Assembly: GCF_051020955.1 (NCBI RefSeq)
Contig: NW_027476093.1
Span: 2,075,001 to 2,139,000, forward strand
Reading direction: 5' to 3'
Length of the DNA: 64,000 nucleotides
From: Megalopta genalis
Taxonomy: Eukaryota > Arthropoda > Insecta > Hymenoptera > Halictidae
Part shown: piece by piece, positions 1-11,500 of the stretch
How the letters are laid out: the number at the start of each line of letters is the position of its first letter
Position numbering within the stretch: position 1 is the first letter of the stretch
Notes under the pieces: model-generated
Seen by the model: the letters and a program-made list of their open reading frames with translations, nothing else
Databases searched by the model: none
What the model was told of the DNA's origin: nothing
Position numbers and translations under genes: made by a program

Positions 1-14
1 TCTCGGTGGAACCT
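1..14 (+). tRNA. 3' end of a tRNA-Gln gene, cut by the window edge
   Basis: The first 14 bases match the T-stem end, acceptor strand TGGAACC and discriminator T of an insect tRNA-Gln. The acceptor sequence differs from the complete Gln gene about 100 bp downstream, which has TGGGACC. A run of eight T (20-27) follows directly and fits a Pol III terminator. The anticodon lies outside the window, so the Gln identity rests on likeness to the neighbouring gene. Confidence 0.7.
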
Positions 15-108
15 GCTGATTTTTTTTATTTTTCGAAGGCATTACTATCACTTTATAGGAGCAGGATGCGCTCCACGAGAGCGATAAGAAAAACTACCCC
101 TTTCAAGA

Positions 109-180
109 GGTCCCATGGTGTAATGGTTAGCACTCTGGACTCTGAATCCAGCGATCCGAGTTCAAATCTCGGTGGGACCT
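109..180 (+). tRNA. tRNA-Gln, anticodon CTG
   Basis: This is a complete 72-nt tRNA gene that would deliver glutamine at CAG codons in cytosolic translation. The acceptor stem GGTCCCA (109-115) pairs with TGGGACC (173-179), followed by discriminator T180. The anticodon stem CTGGA/TCCAG encloses the loop CTCTGAA, placing anticodon CTG at 142-144. The internal A box (TGGTGTAATGG) and B box (around GAGTTCAAATCTC) are the Pol III promoter elements. There is no intron. A T-run at 185-189 is the likely terminator. It lies about 95 bp after another Gln gene end, so it belongs to a small tRNA cluster. The body is identical to the tRNA-Gln at 20781-20852 apart from the first anticodon base. Confidence 0.97.
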
Positions 181-887
181 TCTATTTTTCGAATTCATTT
201 TTTCTTGAATTTTTGCCCCGTCGAATGTATCGATCACTCTAACAGACCATATGATAATAATTCGATGAGTATTACTTATGAAATACTATAGAACAAGTAT
301 CATTTTCTTCTATACTTATTAGCTTCTTTTCCTTGTTAGCAAATTTCTATTTTTTGAATTCTTTTTTTTGCAATGAAATTACAATTAAATCATTGATAAT
401 CCAGGCTATCTTATGGAATGATTTTTTAAAATAATAATCACTATTGTAATAACGTAAATAGTGTTCTATTCTGTGTTCGTTAGAAATTCACTCGAACTCG
501 TGAGTTTGTTGATTCAGACAACTGAGTTTGTTAGAAATAAATAATCTCTAAATATATTTCAGACCAAAGTTCAAGTTTCATTTGTTTCAAAACTATCTCT
601 ATAGCGTCCTGTTTGGGTTTCCTATACATTATCAGCTGGTACAAACGTTTCTAAATTTAATGCGGAACATTGTTTTTTTATTAATGGTTGAATAATAATT
701 TGCAAACAAAATTTTATCCGGTCTCTGGATAGATTACTAATTAAGATATTTATGACACGTGATCCGACGATGTTCTTCTATTGATAATTCAAAATATTTG
801 ATTAAAATTTGCAAAAATATACCGTTTGAAACGATCGATGCGTATTTGTCGAAAGAAAATCACGGATATCGAAGATGAGTAAAAAAT
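181..887. other. AT-rich spacer between tRNA genes
   Basis: Apart from the T-run at 185-189 that probably ends the tRNA-Gln transcript, I see only AT-rich unique sequence with no credible coding frame or repeat. Confidence 0.6.
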
Positions 888-981
888 TCCTTCGAGCCGG
901 ATTCGAACCAGCGACCTATGGATATCAGTGTTAAATTTCTCCTACTACAGTCCACCGCTCTACCAACTGAGCTATCGAAGG
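888..981 (-). tRNA. tRNA-Tyr, anticodon GTA, with a 21-nt intron
   Basis: This minus-strand gene encodes tyrosine tRNA. Read on the minus strand it starts CCTTCGATAGCTCAG and ends with TCGAAGG plus discriminator A, giving a fully paired 7-bp acceptor stem. The anticodon loop CTGTAG-A is interrupted after position 37 by a 21-nt intron at plus-strand 924-944, the canonical place for tRNA-Tyr introns in eukaryotes. The anticodon GTA occupies 946-948. A box and B box (GGTTCGAATCC) are intact. On the minus strand six T follow the gene almost immediately (plus-strand A-run 881-886), a Pol III terminator. The intron implies splicing by the tRNA endonuclease. Identity is secure from the whole-gene match to insect tRNA-Tyr. 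Confidence 0.97.
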
Positions 982-1640
982 ATTCGGAAGATGTTCCGTT
1001 GTAATCATATATATAGATCGATATCGTGCTCGTTTCGAAATAACAGTTATTTACGAATATTATTCACGTTAACTAAAAAGAATAGAAAATTTGAACGAAT
1101 ATTCTTATTTTATCGATAGTATTTTGTTTTCATAAAAATATATTAGGTGGTAAATCGTTAGGAGACAAAGATCTCATTTGCTACTAATTAGAGATTTGCG
1201 TGAATTTGAATGCATATTATGTACGCGATATGATGAAACAATAATTTGTTGCCGAATTGTGTGATAAAAATCAATATCGAACGTTGGAAGAAATAAAATT
1301 TTGAACAAGCAGAAGTTTCTATTCAACAATATTTACGGTAACAGAATAATATATTATTTCTATTAAATATTATATATGGAATGTAAACAGTGTATAATAA
1401 TTATGAAGTTTAAATCTTGAACCTATTTATCGTCAGTATACAGTAAACTGAAGATTACATAGTAGATTGCAAATTATCTGATTTTGATATTATACTATAC
1501 TTTTGATCATTGTGATGATTTCTACAAAAATAACTGGTACATTGGAGTGATTATAGATCCAAAATAAAGGGTGCAAAAGCTGTGTCAATTTAATTCTAGA
1601 GAAACGGACAATTTTATTTTACTCTTAGCTATTGTATAAT
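982..1640. other. AT-rich unique sequence
   Basis: Upstream flank of the tRNA-Tyr gene, very AT-rich. I see no gene, element terminus or ordered repeat here. Confidence 0.5.
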
Positions 1641-2308
1641 TATAATAGCTAATATAATAATTATTATATAATTATAATAGCTAATACAGTAGCTAATATA
1701 ATAGCTATTATATTATAATTATAATAACTAATACAATAGCTAATACAATAGTTAATATAATAGCTATTATATAATTATAATAGCTAATATAATAGCTATT
1801 ATATAATTATAATAACTAATATAATAGTTAATATAATAGCTATTATATAATTATAATAACTAATATAATAGTTAATATAATAGCTATTATATAATTATAA
1901 TAACTAATATAATAGTTAATATAATAGCTATTATATAATTATAATAACTAATATAATAGTTAATATAATAGCTATTATATAATTATAATAACTAATATAA
2001 TAGTTAATATAATAGCTATTATATAATTACAATAGCTAATATAATAGCTATTATATAATTATAATAACTAATATAATAGTTAATATAATAGCTATTATAT
2101 AATTATAATAACTAATATAATAGTTAATATAATAGCTATTATATAATTATAATAACTAATATAATAGTTAATATAATAGCTATTATATAATTATAATAAC
2201 TAATATAATAGTTAATATAATAGCTATTATATAATTATAATAACTAATATAATAGTTAATATAATAGCTATTATATAATTACAATAGCTAATATAATAGC
2301 TATTATAT
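1641..2308. repeat. 44-bp AT-only tandem array
   Basis: A unit of 44 bp containing TAACTAATATAATAG and AGCTATTATATAATTATAA recurs about 13 times with few changes; the left edge (1641-1800) is more irregular. Each unit is itself made of short AGCTATTATA-like near-palindromes, so single strands could fold. It is almost purely A and T, with single G or C bases at fixed places in the unit. Confidence 0.9.
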
Positions 2309-2645
2309 ACAATTTTTATTCTGCATAAATCTTCACAATATATTTATGCCATATTCATATTAGAAATTACAATATACAAGTGAATTCAAACTATTGAACG
2401 TTTGTCTATCTAATCTAATATACAACTCTTGCTTAAATGGTACAATAACAACATAAATTTTTAACGTAAGCTTTGTCGGACACGTTCAGAATGCTCCAAT
2501 TTCGAAAACATTTCGTCAACTTCAATCGATATATAGGGTGTGCCGGTATTCGTGATAAACACAAATCCACAGCTCCACAATAGAAAATCAATTTAACATA
2601 ATTTAAGTGAAATGCGAACGGCTTTCTTCGCATTTCGTCACCCGC

Positions 2646-3131
2646 AACATTATATTCCCACCTTTATCTTTAAATAAACGTAATATATATCTTTTTAAAT
2701 CAATGTAAATACACATTTCTCAATTAATCGAAAATTCTGCCCAAATACATTTCTCATTGCTAATCAATAATTATAAGAAATCGGACAGAAAACTGGGAAT
2801 TTCAACACTCCCAACATTATATTCCCACCTTTATCTTTAAATAAACGTAATATATATCTTTTTAAATCAATGTTAAATATACATTTCTCAATTAACCGAA
2901 AATTCTGCCGAAATACATTTCTCATTGCTAATCAATAATGATAAAAAATAGGACAGAAAACTGGGAATTTCAACATTCCCAACATTATATTCCCACCTTT
3001 ATCTTTAAATAAACGTAATATATATCTTTTTAAATCAGTGTTAAATATACATTTCTCAATTAACCGAAAATTCTGCTGAAATACATTTCTCATTGCTAAT
3101 CAATAATTCTAAGAAATCATACAGAAAACAG
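2646..3131. repeat. 167-bp tandem repeat, three copies
   Basis: The motif AACATTATATTCCCACC begins at 2646, 2813 and 2981, giving periods of 167 and 168 bp. The copies differ by scattered substitutions. The unit ends with GGACAGAAAACTGGGAATTT-like sequence. There is no open frame. The stretch before it (2309-2645) is unique AT-rich sequence. Confidence 0.9.
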
Positions 3132-4320
3132 GGCGACTACATGGAAATCTCGAACGGTGCATTTGTTTACAAGATTTCCATATCGATTTAATCTCGGTAC
3201 AACGACGAAAAGATCGACCGCCGTTAGCCGACACCTTGGCGACTGGCGCGGACGATCGGTGGGCGACCGGTGCGCGGTTTAATCTTTCGTTTCGCCGGAG
3301 CCCGCGATACAGTTATCACTTATTTACGACGTCTCGAGGCGACGGGCAAAAAAGAATTGCGTGTCAAAGCCGGCCGACCATCGGTACCCCGAGCATCGTG
3401 AAATTTTTATACCCGTAGAATCCTCTCTCTATCTCGCCGTGCACGCCAATCACCATCAAGGCATCGTAGCTTCCCGTGTTTCATGGCCCGATACAGTTTA
3501 CATAAAACTATAAAATTATGGCCGTAGCCGAAAATCCCCAAAGAGGAGAGACCGAGAGGATTTCCGCGGAGCATAGACAAGCGTGCGGCACTGGTGCCGA
3601 TGCCGTGGCGCGCGCGCGCGCGCGGGGGGCGTGGGGACGGGGGATGAAAAGCTATATCGTAAAGTCGATGGGGTATTTTTACATGAAGTCATTAAACCCG
3701 GTTTACTGCGAAACAAAGTGCCCCCTCAGCTCTCTGTCTCTCTCCTCCCCTCCCCTACCCCCACTCAACCTCGAGTCGCGCCGCTTAATTACTCCTCATC
3801 GCCGAATTAAGGAGCTGGATCGCACTCTCTGGTTTAATGAGAGACGAATGTTTAATGAGCGATCCGCGTCCGCCTGCTTTCCAGATCCCACGACAGTTTT
3901 CACGGTGTAAAGGAAATTGTGTGTGGTGGCGTACATTTACAGATGTAAACCTGTGCGTTTTCTTTTTTTCGGTAGCGAGATCCAACATGGATGACCGAAC
4001 GTTTCGCTGTTTAACGTTGAATTCATACGTTGGAGCTACCAAATTGTCTGGTTTTGTGTGCTAATTAATTCGCGGTTGTTACGATCGATCGATTGTTATA
4101 GTTTATTCATCGTGTTGAATGTTTATTATTATTATTATTATTATTATTACATTTATTATTATTATTAACTGCTTGATGGATAAAGTAAATGCATAGAAAG
4201 TGATTGGAAATTATTCTAAAAAGTCGGGTGTACTTTGGTTGTTCGCGACTTGAGAACAATTTCGCAAGGCTGCGAATTCTTTTGGGAAGAATTTCTTGTC
4301 GAAGATAAGGCAAAAATATA
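3132..4320. other. unique sequence with GC patches and microsatellites
   Basis: A CpG-rich unique stretch (3190-3910) includes a (CG)n tract near 3607-3622 followed by a G-rich run. A (TTA)n microsatellite lies at about 4121-4165. Open frames of up to 130 codons occur in the GC-rich part, overlap on both strands and resemble no family I know. I do not call a gene. Confidence 0.5.
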
Positions 4321-4687
4321 CAGGGTGTCCCAGAATTATGGTATTTCCGGGGAATGAAGGGTTCCTGGGGTCATTTGGAGCAACCTTTTTCTTTGCGAAA
4401 ATGTTCTACGAGGCTTCGTTCACGAGTTATTAACGAAAGACGCCTGACCAATGAGAGGCGAGCTCGACTGGCGCTAGGTAGTCGAGCCATTCAGCGAATC
4501 TGGGCGTCGACCGCTCGTTGGCTCGGCCGTCTCGCGCCAATCGAGCTCACCTCTCATTGGTCAGTGTTTATTCGTTAATAACTCGTGAACGAAGCCTCGG
4601 AGAAAATTTTTGTAAAGGAGAAAGTTGCTTCGAATGATCTCAGGAACCCCTCATTTCTCGGAAATGCCATAATTTTAGAACATTCTG
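4321..4687. mobile_element. family A palindromic MITE, copy 1
   Basis: It begins CAGGGTGTCCCAGAATTATGG after TA and ends with a degenerate inverted copy (CATTCTG) before TA. The two halves are inverted repeats, including GAGTTATTAACG and ACCAATGAGAGG in the left arm with their complements in the right arm. Size (367 bp) and TA duplication suggest a non-autonomous Tc1/mariner-like element. The superfamily is inferred only from the TA target site. No coding remnant is present. Confidence 0.85.
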
Positions 4688-4831
4688 TAGAATAAGTCTT
4701 GTTCATTCGAGACTCCGTTCTCGTGGAAATTGCGAATAGCATCGAATAGGAATCAAGTGGCCATGAGGCTTTCTTTAACACCAGTATTACGTGAATTCAC
4801 TGCATAAATATTCGCAGTCCACTGATTACTA

Positions 4832-5212
4832 TTAACCCTTTGCACTCGAGTGGAGACCCCGAGGGAATTGTTACATCTACTAAAATTGTTATAATTATAT
4901 TATATATATATATATATTATATTATATATATATAATATATATATATTATTATTAAATATTATATATATTATATATATATTATTATGTATATATTATTTAT
5001 TTATTATTATATATATTTATATTATATTATATTATGTATTATATTTATATTATAAAAGCTTAGACACAAAAAATTGTTAAAAGTCTAATTTTTGTACGAG
5101 TCACAAGGCTAAATATTATATGCATAGAAAGCATTTTGTCATATAAAATGAAAATACCTAGGAAAATGAATTAAAATTTATAGTTAAAATGGTTTCGAGT
5201 GCAAAGGGTTAA
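4832..5212. mobile_element. TTAA-flanked piggyBac-like MITE with internal AT microsatellite
   Basis: It runs from TTAACCCTTTGCACTCGAG to CGAGTGCAAAGGGTTAA, so the ends are inverted repeats and TTAA is duplicated at both borders, the hallmark of piggyBac-type insertion. The interior has the family's conserved segments (AAAATTGTTA, TATGCATAGAAAGCATTTTGTC) split by an expanded TATA microsatellite at about 4895-5055. No transposase sequence is present. Confidence 0.85.
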
Positions 5213-5882
5213 TGAAAGAAGTCCGAAGTCGGAAATGCGTTCGCGGAATAAATAAGAATCTCGCCGCGGGCAATTTTGCAATTTTGAGATTCGGGTTCCA
5301 TTTCTTGGATTTCCTTGCAGCTGCGTTTATGCGACTGACTTTTTCTGCTTATTATCTCAGCTAAAACAGGAACAAATAGAACTTTCCAGGTCACGGTCCG
5401 ACAACGAGGAATCACCGAAACTGTTTCAGTACTTTCGTTTCACCCGGTTCCGCGAAATCTGGGTCGCAGGGATCGCGATAGAATATTTCTGCTGACCTCG
5501 AAGCGTATTTAGGTAATCGATACCATCGACGTGGCGCATTTTTATTCGTATGATCAACGAAAGGTGGAAAGTCGGGCTCAGACTTGCTTTCAAGCAGCAA
5601 ACGGGAGATCGTCCGACGAAGAGAATGGAGTCTCTGGAATTTTTATGGAACATTTCCGAGCGTTTCTTGTTACCGAAACGACAGCTCGACGAATCGAAAT
5701 TGCGGGTCAAGGATTGCAATTTTACTGCAGGACACTTCGATATGGACCGTCCTTGAAGCTTGCGTTATCAGTTGATGATGCGTCGCGACTTGTCCATTGC
5801 TATGCAGTTCAGAGACTGAAAGGAAACTGACAAAGCATGATACATCTTTTTATCGACATAGCATACATAGCATACATAGCAT
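5213..5882. other. unique sequence; a 99-codon frame not called as a gene
   Basis: A plus-strand frame at 5531-5830 would encode 99 residues but shows no recognised domain, signal peptide or membrane segment, and shorter frames overlap it on both strands. A short CATAGCATA tandem lies at 5857-5885. I see no element ends here. Confidence 0.4.
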
Positions 5883-6034
5883 ACACTCTGAGGCACCTAA
5901 AAAATTTGTTACGTCACGTCCTAAGGTAACTTTTATGTCAACAAAGCTTAGATTTAAACAATTTTTGAAATCGTAATCGTCAGAAAAATGATTTTAGATT
6001 TAGTTGAGACAGAGCTTCGAGTGCAAAGGGTTAA
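5883..6034. mobile_element. left-truncated piggyBac-like element
   Basis: The right terminus CTTCGAGTGCAAAGGGTTAA is intact at 6015-6034. Interior family sequence (GAGGCACCTAAAAAATTTGTTAC) is recognisable near 5891, but the CCCTTTGCACTCG left end is missing and replaced by the CATAGCATA tandem. It is a decayed copy. Confidence 0.75.
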
Positions 6035-6324
6035 TATTTTTCTAAATCAATGCAATCAAGAAATTAGTTTAGGAAGTAGCTATTTTCGTTTCACTTTGCT
6101 ATTTCTTTTAGTTTGTAAATTATGATAAAATTGATAAGTAACGTTAAGGAATCCGGCGAATTAATTATATTCATCTGTTTAACAAAAACACGTCTTTTTG
6201 AGTAAAATTTAAAGTCAGCCCTGCTCAATGATAATTAAATAGCTGCAGTACTCTGACTGTACAAAGGTGGCATAATCATTCGTCTCTTTAATAAAGGCTG
6301 GAACGAAAGGGTTTATGAAATATA

Positions 6325-6973
6325 AACTGTCTAATATTAAACAAATAAATTAGATTTTCAGTTAAAATACTTAAATTAAATTATAGGACCCTATAGTATT
6401 TAATAACCAACTTGCAAAATAGTAAAGAAATAAATTGGATTTGAGTTAAATACTTAAATTAAATTATATAACGAGAAGACCCCATAGAATTTAATAACCA
6501 ACTTGCAAAATAGTAAAAAAATATATTAGATTTGAATTAAAATACTTAAATTAAATTATAGGACGAGAAGACCTTATAGTATTTAATAACCAACTTGCAA
6601 AATAGTAAAAAAATAAATTAGATTTGAGTTAAATACTTAAATTAAATTATATAACGAGAAGACCCCATAGAATTTAATAACCAACTTGCAAAATAGTAAA
6701 AAAATAAATTAGATTTGAGTTAAATACTTAAATTAAATTATATAACGAGAAGACCCCATAGAATTTAATAACCAACTTGCAAAATAGTAAAAAAATAAAT
6801 TAGATTTGAGTTAAAATACTTAAATTAAATTATAGGACGAGAAGACCTTATAGTATTTAATAACCAACTTGCAAAATAGTAAAAAAATAAATTAGATTTG
6901 AGTTAAAATACTTAAATTAAATTATAGGACGAGAAGACCCTACAGTACTTAACAACCAACTTGCAAAATAGTA
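6325..6973. repeat. 91-93-bp tandem array, about seven copies
   Basis: AACCAACTTGCAAAATAG recurs at 6404, 6495, 6588 and onward to 6955. Each unit also carries GAGAAGACC and TTAAATTAAATTATA. Two variants alternate, TATAACGAGAAGACCCC and TATAGGACGAGAAGACC, suggesting amplification of mixed units. Non-coding. The stretch 6035-6324 before it is unique. Confidence 0.9.
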
Positions 6974-7984
6974 AAAGACTTCCGATTTATCGCATGCAAC
7001 ACGCTCGTTTCAAAGTTCCATTTTTTAAATATTCTGTACTCGTTTCCTCTCGCCAAAAATTGAGACCTCGCTTCCTCTCCCCCACCCCCTCTTCGCCGGC
7101 CAGGACATTTTCGCGCGTGCATTAAAATCCGCCTAAAACGATCGACGGAGGCGAACTAAAAGCAGGGAACGAAACGAGAGATCGTATAAGACGACGTTGT
7201 TAAACCTTCTCGTAGACAAACAATTTTTAAGAGGCAGTTAAATTGCGACATTGTGCGCTACATCACGGGTAATCATTCGATACGGAAGAGGGTGCCATTT
7301 CCGGGGCCATCTGCGACGCTACGATTCGGCAGGCGTCGTTCGCCGTCTCTTCTTCTTCTTTTTTTTTTATAATCGGTGCACGCCGGAGAAAAAACAAATT
7401 TCGCGTCTTCTTATTTAAATGTTCCACCCTCCTCGACGGGTTTGCTTTCGCGCGGCCCCCCTCCGGAGGGAAGGGGGACGATATCTAATATCGTTTTTAC
7501 GATGTAAGTTCGAGGGTGTGTCTGTCACGGTGCCGCGAAGGGTTACGCCTCGAATCCCGCGGCATCTTCGAACAGCAGGAATTATAATTGAGGCGACAGC
7601 CGTAAATCTCGAATATTTTCGGGCTTTACTGCGAAACGGCCGAAATTGGCCCGAAGAGGTTTCCGACCATTAAAAATATGCAAAGTTTCCGCATGGCCGA
7701 CCTATCCGAGGCCTCTTCTCGCTTAGCGTCGCGCGGTTTTATGTCGCTGGCTCAAGCGATCCGTAAACTTCTGGGGTTGATCGGATCGGCGTTGCTCATT
7801 TGTATTTGTGAGATTTATGCTGTAGTCGGCTTTTTTCTTTGTATATTGAAGCTTGATTCGTTCGCAAGACGCGAACAAACAGTCCAATGAATGAACGCTT
7901 CTCGGTGAATGAATCTTTTACGTGATATATGGAGATGGAAAGTTTGTTATAACGTTCTTGCGTTCAGTTATTTATTATTAATTA
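6974..7984. other. unique GC-richer sequence
   Basis: CpG-rich unique DNA with a TTC/T-rich tract at about 7346-7368. Frames of 84 and 70 codons (7419-7673 and 7678-7890) lie here in tandem but show no recognisable domain or codon pattern, so I do not call them. Confidence 0.4.
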
Positions 7985-8367
7985 TTATTCATTATTATTT
8001 AGTAATATTATTAATATATAGTATATTATATATGTTTATTTATTTATATCTTGAAGATACCGTTACGTAGGAATGTATTGAGGTTATATTCAGGTTAATA
8101 TTATTAATATATGGTATATTATATATATATATATTTATTTATTTAGTAATATTATTATGCACGTACAGGTATCTTGAAGATACCGTTGCGTAAAGATGTA
8201 TTGAGGTTATATTGAGGTCATATTGAGGTTAATATTATTAATATATAGTATATTATATATTTATTTACTTATTTAGTAATATTATTACGCACGTACAGAT
8301 ATCTTGAAGATACCGTTACGTAAAAATGTATTGAAATTATATTCAGGTTAATATTATTAATATATAG

Positions 8368-8423
<56 letters not shown>

Positions 8424-8525
8424 TTATTTATTTAGTAATATTATTTAGTAATATTATTATGCACGTACAGGTATCTTGAAGATACCGTTGCGTAAAAATG
8501 TATTGAGGTTATATTGAAGTTATGT
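7985..8525. repeat. tandem array of about 123-171 bp units, four copies
   Basis: CTTGAAGATACCGTT starts at about 8049, 8172, 8302 and 8473. Differences in unit length come from a variable (TA)n tract, longest at about 8368-8418. Each unit also has GCACGTACAG and ATTGAGGTTATATT. Confidence 0.85.
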
Positions 8526-8599
8526 TATTTTTTTCTTTTCTTTTCTTTGTCATTACATATTATATTTTTTTTAAACAGCTGTAACTATCAAAACGTTTC

Positions 8600-8633
8600 C
8601 AAACTGAGCGTCAATTAAGGAGAATTTACTGTA
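8600..8633. mobile_element. right-end fragment of a family B MITE
   Basis: CTGAGCGTCAATTAAGGAG and the terminal TTTACTG match the right end of family B and abut the left end of the next copy at 8636. This is a remnant of a second insertion or of a tandem event. Confidence 0.7.
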
Positions 8634-8635
8634 TT

Positions 8636-8848
8636 CAGTAATGTCTCTCTAACTGACGCTCAGATTCTGCAGAAAAATGGACAATTTGGGAAGAGGAGAT
8701 ACGATTATTCGAGCCTTGCATAACCTTGACGTAACCTCGACAATTCGTAACTATAAAAAGCGAGCTCGACAAGGCTCGAATAAAAATCGTATCTCCTCTT
8801 CCCAAAATTGTCCATTTCTGTGGACAATCCGAGCGTCGATTAGCTAAC
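8636..8848. mobile_element. family B palindromic MITE
   Basis: The left end CAGTAATGTCTCTCTAACTG is clear. The arms GGACAATTTGGGAAGAGGAG and its complement near 8790-8820 pair across the centre. The right end is eroded after GAGCGTCGATTAG. Members of this family are non-coding palindromes flanked by TA. Confidence 0.85.
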
Positions 8849-9490
8849 GAGCTAACGGGAACCGCGACGCTACAGGGCTCGTAATTCTTCGGGTTTGCCC
8901 ACGGCCAGCAGATTCTAATCCGAATCCGTGGCCCCGAAACTCCGGAGCGTGGCTGTAAAGCGGTCTTCCGAGAGCAGCCGGGCTGCTGTCTTATCCGCGA
9001 GATAGCGAGACGATTCTCGGGTGAACTCGAAGGGGTCTCTCGGCGCGGGGGTTGGGTCCGGGCGCAGGGACATTAAAGCCGCGACTCGATTGGATAACAA
9101 ACATTTTATCGCGTTTAATTTTGAGAGCGGTGCTCGCTCGCGCGGCATTAAACTTTAACAGCTTCTTCGGCAATAAATAATATTATGCACGCGAGGATGC
9201 CCCTCCCTCCTTCCCTCCCCACCACTTGGCTCGCGGAGTGTGCCGCGGGGGCAATTAAATAAAATGCGATACCGTTCGAGTTATGACTGGAATCTTTATG
9301 GTTTATGGCCGCGGCGTATTCCTTAAATCGGGGCATAAAGTAACTTCCAGCCACCCCCGTCGTTTATACGCCGTCACTTTTACCGACAAAAAACGATCCT
9401 CTCCTGGCCTTTTTCGTTTACTCGGAAATAGCTCGGGAAATCAGTCGGTCTCGGCGCGCTGTGAAATGTTTCGCGAAGATTGAACGCTGC
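8849..9490. other. unique GC-rich patch
   Basis: CpG-rich unique sequence with short overlapping frames on both strands (up to 77 codons) and no recognised domain. It may be regulatory, but nothing in it is diagnostic. Confidence 0.4.
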
Positions 9491-10179
9491 GCGAATGTTA
9501 TTCTGTGAATGTTATTCCTCCATTTTTCTGTCTGCGATAATTGCAGTCTTTATCTTTTTTTAATATATCGAAAAGAAAAATATTCAAGTGGATATTTTCA
9601 TGTTTTTTAAATTTTTTATTCTATGCTGTGTCCTGGGCTTATTTGGTAAATTTTAGTGACTAGTGTGCTGACAATAAGAACAAATTGCTGTTACTATTAT
9701 TATTTTTATTATTATTATCGTTATTATCATTATTACTTAATCAATTAGTTGTTACAGTCTCTTCGAGAAGTGTTTAAGTTACTCTAATTATACTGTACAT
9801 ATTTGATTTTATAAAATACATTTATTTCACAAAATATTAATTGTTATATTATGATATATTATATTTATTTTTTTATAAAAGATATGATTTAATAAAGAAT
9901 ATCAAAATGTATATCCTTCTTAACCGGTTAGCTGTTTTTGGCGAGTATAGTCGTCACGAAAAAATGGCAACAACTCGTCGAAATCAGGTTAAGGCTAGCA
10001 ATCAGCTATCGTATATCAATTTTTAGTGGCGCAAAAGTCGTCGCTCGAGTGCAAAAGGTTAAGTATACAAAACCAAGCAATCGAATGACTAAAGAACTCG
10101 ACTAGCTTGGATTTTGCACAGTAAAAACAATGAAAAGAATCGCGCAAATGGAATCAATCCGCTCCACCGTTTCTATTTA
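9491..10179. other. AT-rich sequence with a possible TTAA-element fragment
   Basis: TTA-type microsatellite at about 9695-9735. At 10040-10062 the sequence GTCGCTCGAGTGCAAAAGGTTAA matches the right end of the piggyBac-like family without a matching left end. The rest is AT-rich and unassigned. Confidence 0.5.
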
Positions 10180-10447
10180 CAGTAATGTCTCCCTAACTGA
10201 CGCTCAGATTCTGCAGAAAAATGGACAATTTGGGAAGAGAAGACACGATTATTCGTACCTTGATTCTCGTTTATATAATTGTCGACAATCGATTACCATA
10301 AAAATCGAGCTGCAAGGCTCGAATAAAAATCGTGTCTCCTCTTCCCGAATTTATTAGTGAGTAGTGAAGCTCTAGAGAAGAAGAGATTTTTTCCCAAATC
10401 GTCCACTTTTGTGTACAATCTAAGCGTCAATTAGAGAGACATTTCTG
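10180..10447. mobile_element. family B palindromic MITE
   Basis: It runs from CAGTAATGTCTCCCTAACTG to GAGAGACATTTCTG and is flanked by TA on both sides. The arms contain AATGGACAATTTGGGAAGAG and complements. It is longer than the 215-bp members because of extra sequence (AAGCTCTAGAGAAGAAGAG) in the right arm. Confidence 0.88.
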
Positions 10448-10449
10448 TA

Positions 10450-10651
10450 ATAGTAATTTCTCCCTTATTTGCGCTCAGATTGCGCAAGAATTATGCATAC
10501 AGAAAAGGATGCATCCCATTGATTTACCATAGAAGGAATAATGTTATGTTTATCGTTTCTTTTTAAGCTGCTGGAATAGAGAAAAAGAGATTTCTTCCCA
10601 CATTGTCCACTTTTGTGTACAATCTAAGCGTCAATTAGAGAGACATTGCCG
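10450..10651. mobile_element. family B MITE, diverged, directly adjacent
   Basis: It starts AGTAATTTCTCCCTTATTTG and ends GAGAGACATTGCCG before TA. Its right arm nearly repeats the right arm of the element at 10180-10447 (CCCACATTGTCCACTTTTGTG), so it probably arose by tandem duplication followed by decay. Confidence 0.75.
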
Positions 10652-10754
10652 TACCCGTTTTATAGAAACCTCGATCTTCGTTCGCTCGTTGTATCCGACC
10701 GTTAACATAACCTTGATCAGTCGTAACAGCTGAATCGGTTAATAGAAAACATGA

Positions 10755-10799
<45 letters not shown>

Positions 10800-10971
10800 G
10801 TCGAATCTTAATGCAATCAAGATTTAAAAGCGCTCGCGCACCACTGATCGTCGCGCGAACTTCGATGTTTTATCGGCGAGCGTATATAGCTTCTAATGCC
10901 GGTAATTACTGATACTGATTGATAATGCGTTCGTTCTTTTTTGCGCAATCGAAGCAGCGAAGCTAGTTTGT

Positions 10972-11020
<49 letters not shown>

Positions 11021-11500
11021 ACGTTAAGTATCGTTTAATCCGCTACCATTTTCCATCGGTTTTATCATATTTTATGCGAACGTTTATGCTGCCTTATTTA
11101 TAGAACGCTATATTACACATACCGGGGTACGCGTACAAACGTAACAGCCTTCGAGCAAGAACCAGTTAATGATGTATAATCAAACAGAAATCAAAGTATA
11201 CTGTGCATGCGGAGTATCGCTAATTAGATGTAATGCTCTTCTTGTAACGTTAACACATTTTATGTTTGTTTATCGTTGAATGGACGACGGGAACGACGGA
11301 GTCAGTCGCTGCGAGAATAAAGACGAAATCGTTTACACTGATTCCGAGCACTTTTTTTATTCGTTCATTTGCCTGGTGGAAGGAAAAACCACGTGCATTT
11401 CGTTTTGATCGCGACTTCTTTGAACGATCGCGTTGCTCGATCTCTTTGCTCGCTGGAAAGAATAAATTTACCAATTATGAGAAAATAGAAAAAATATAGA
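10652..11500. other. unique sequence with two (GA)n microsatellites
   Basis: (GA)n tracts lie at about 10758-10798 and 10976-11018. The remaining sequence is unique. Frames at 11250-11499 overlap on opposite strands and show no known domain. Confidence 0.6.

Noticed and set aside
4895..5055. AT microsatellite as a replication origin or matrix attachment site
   Set aside because: It is simply an expanded tract inside a TTAA element; nothing beyond AT richness supports either role.
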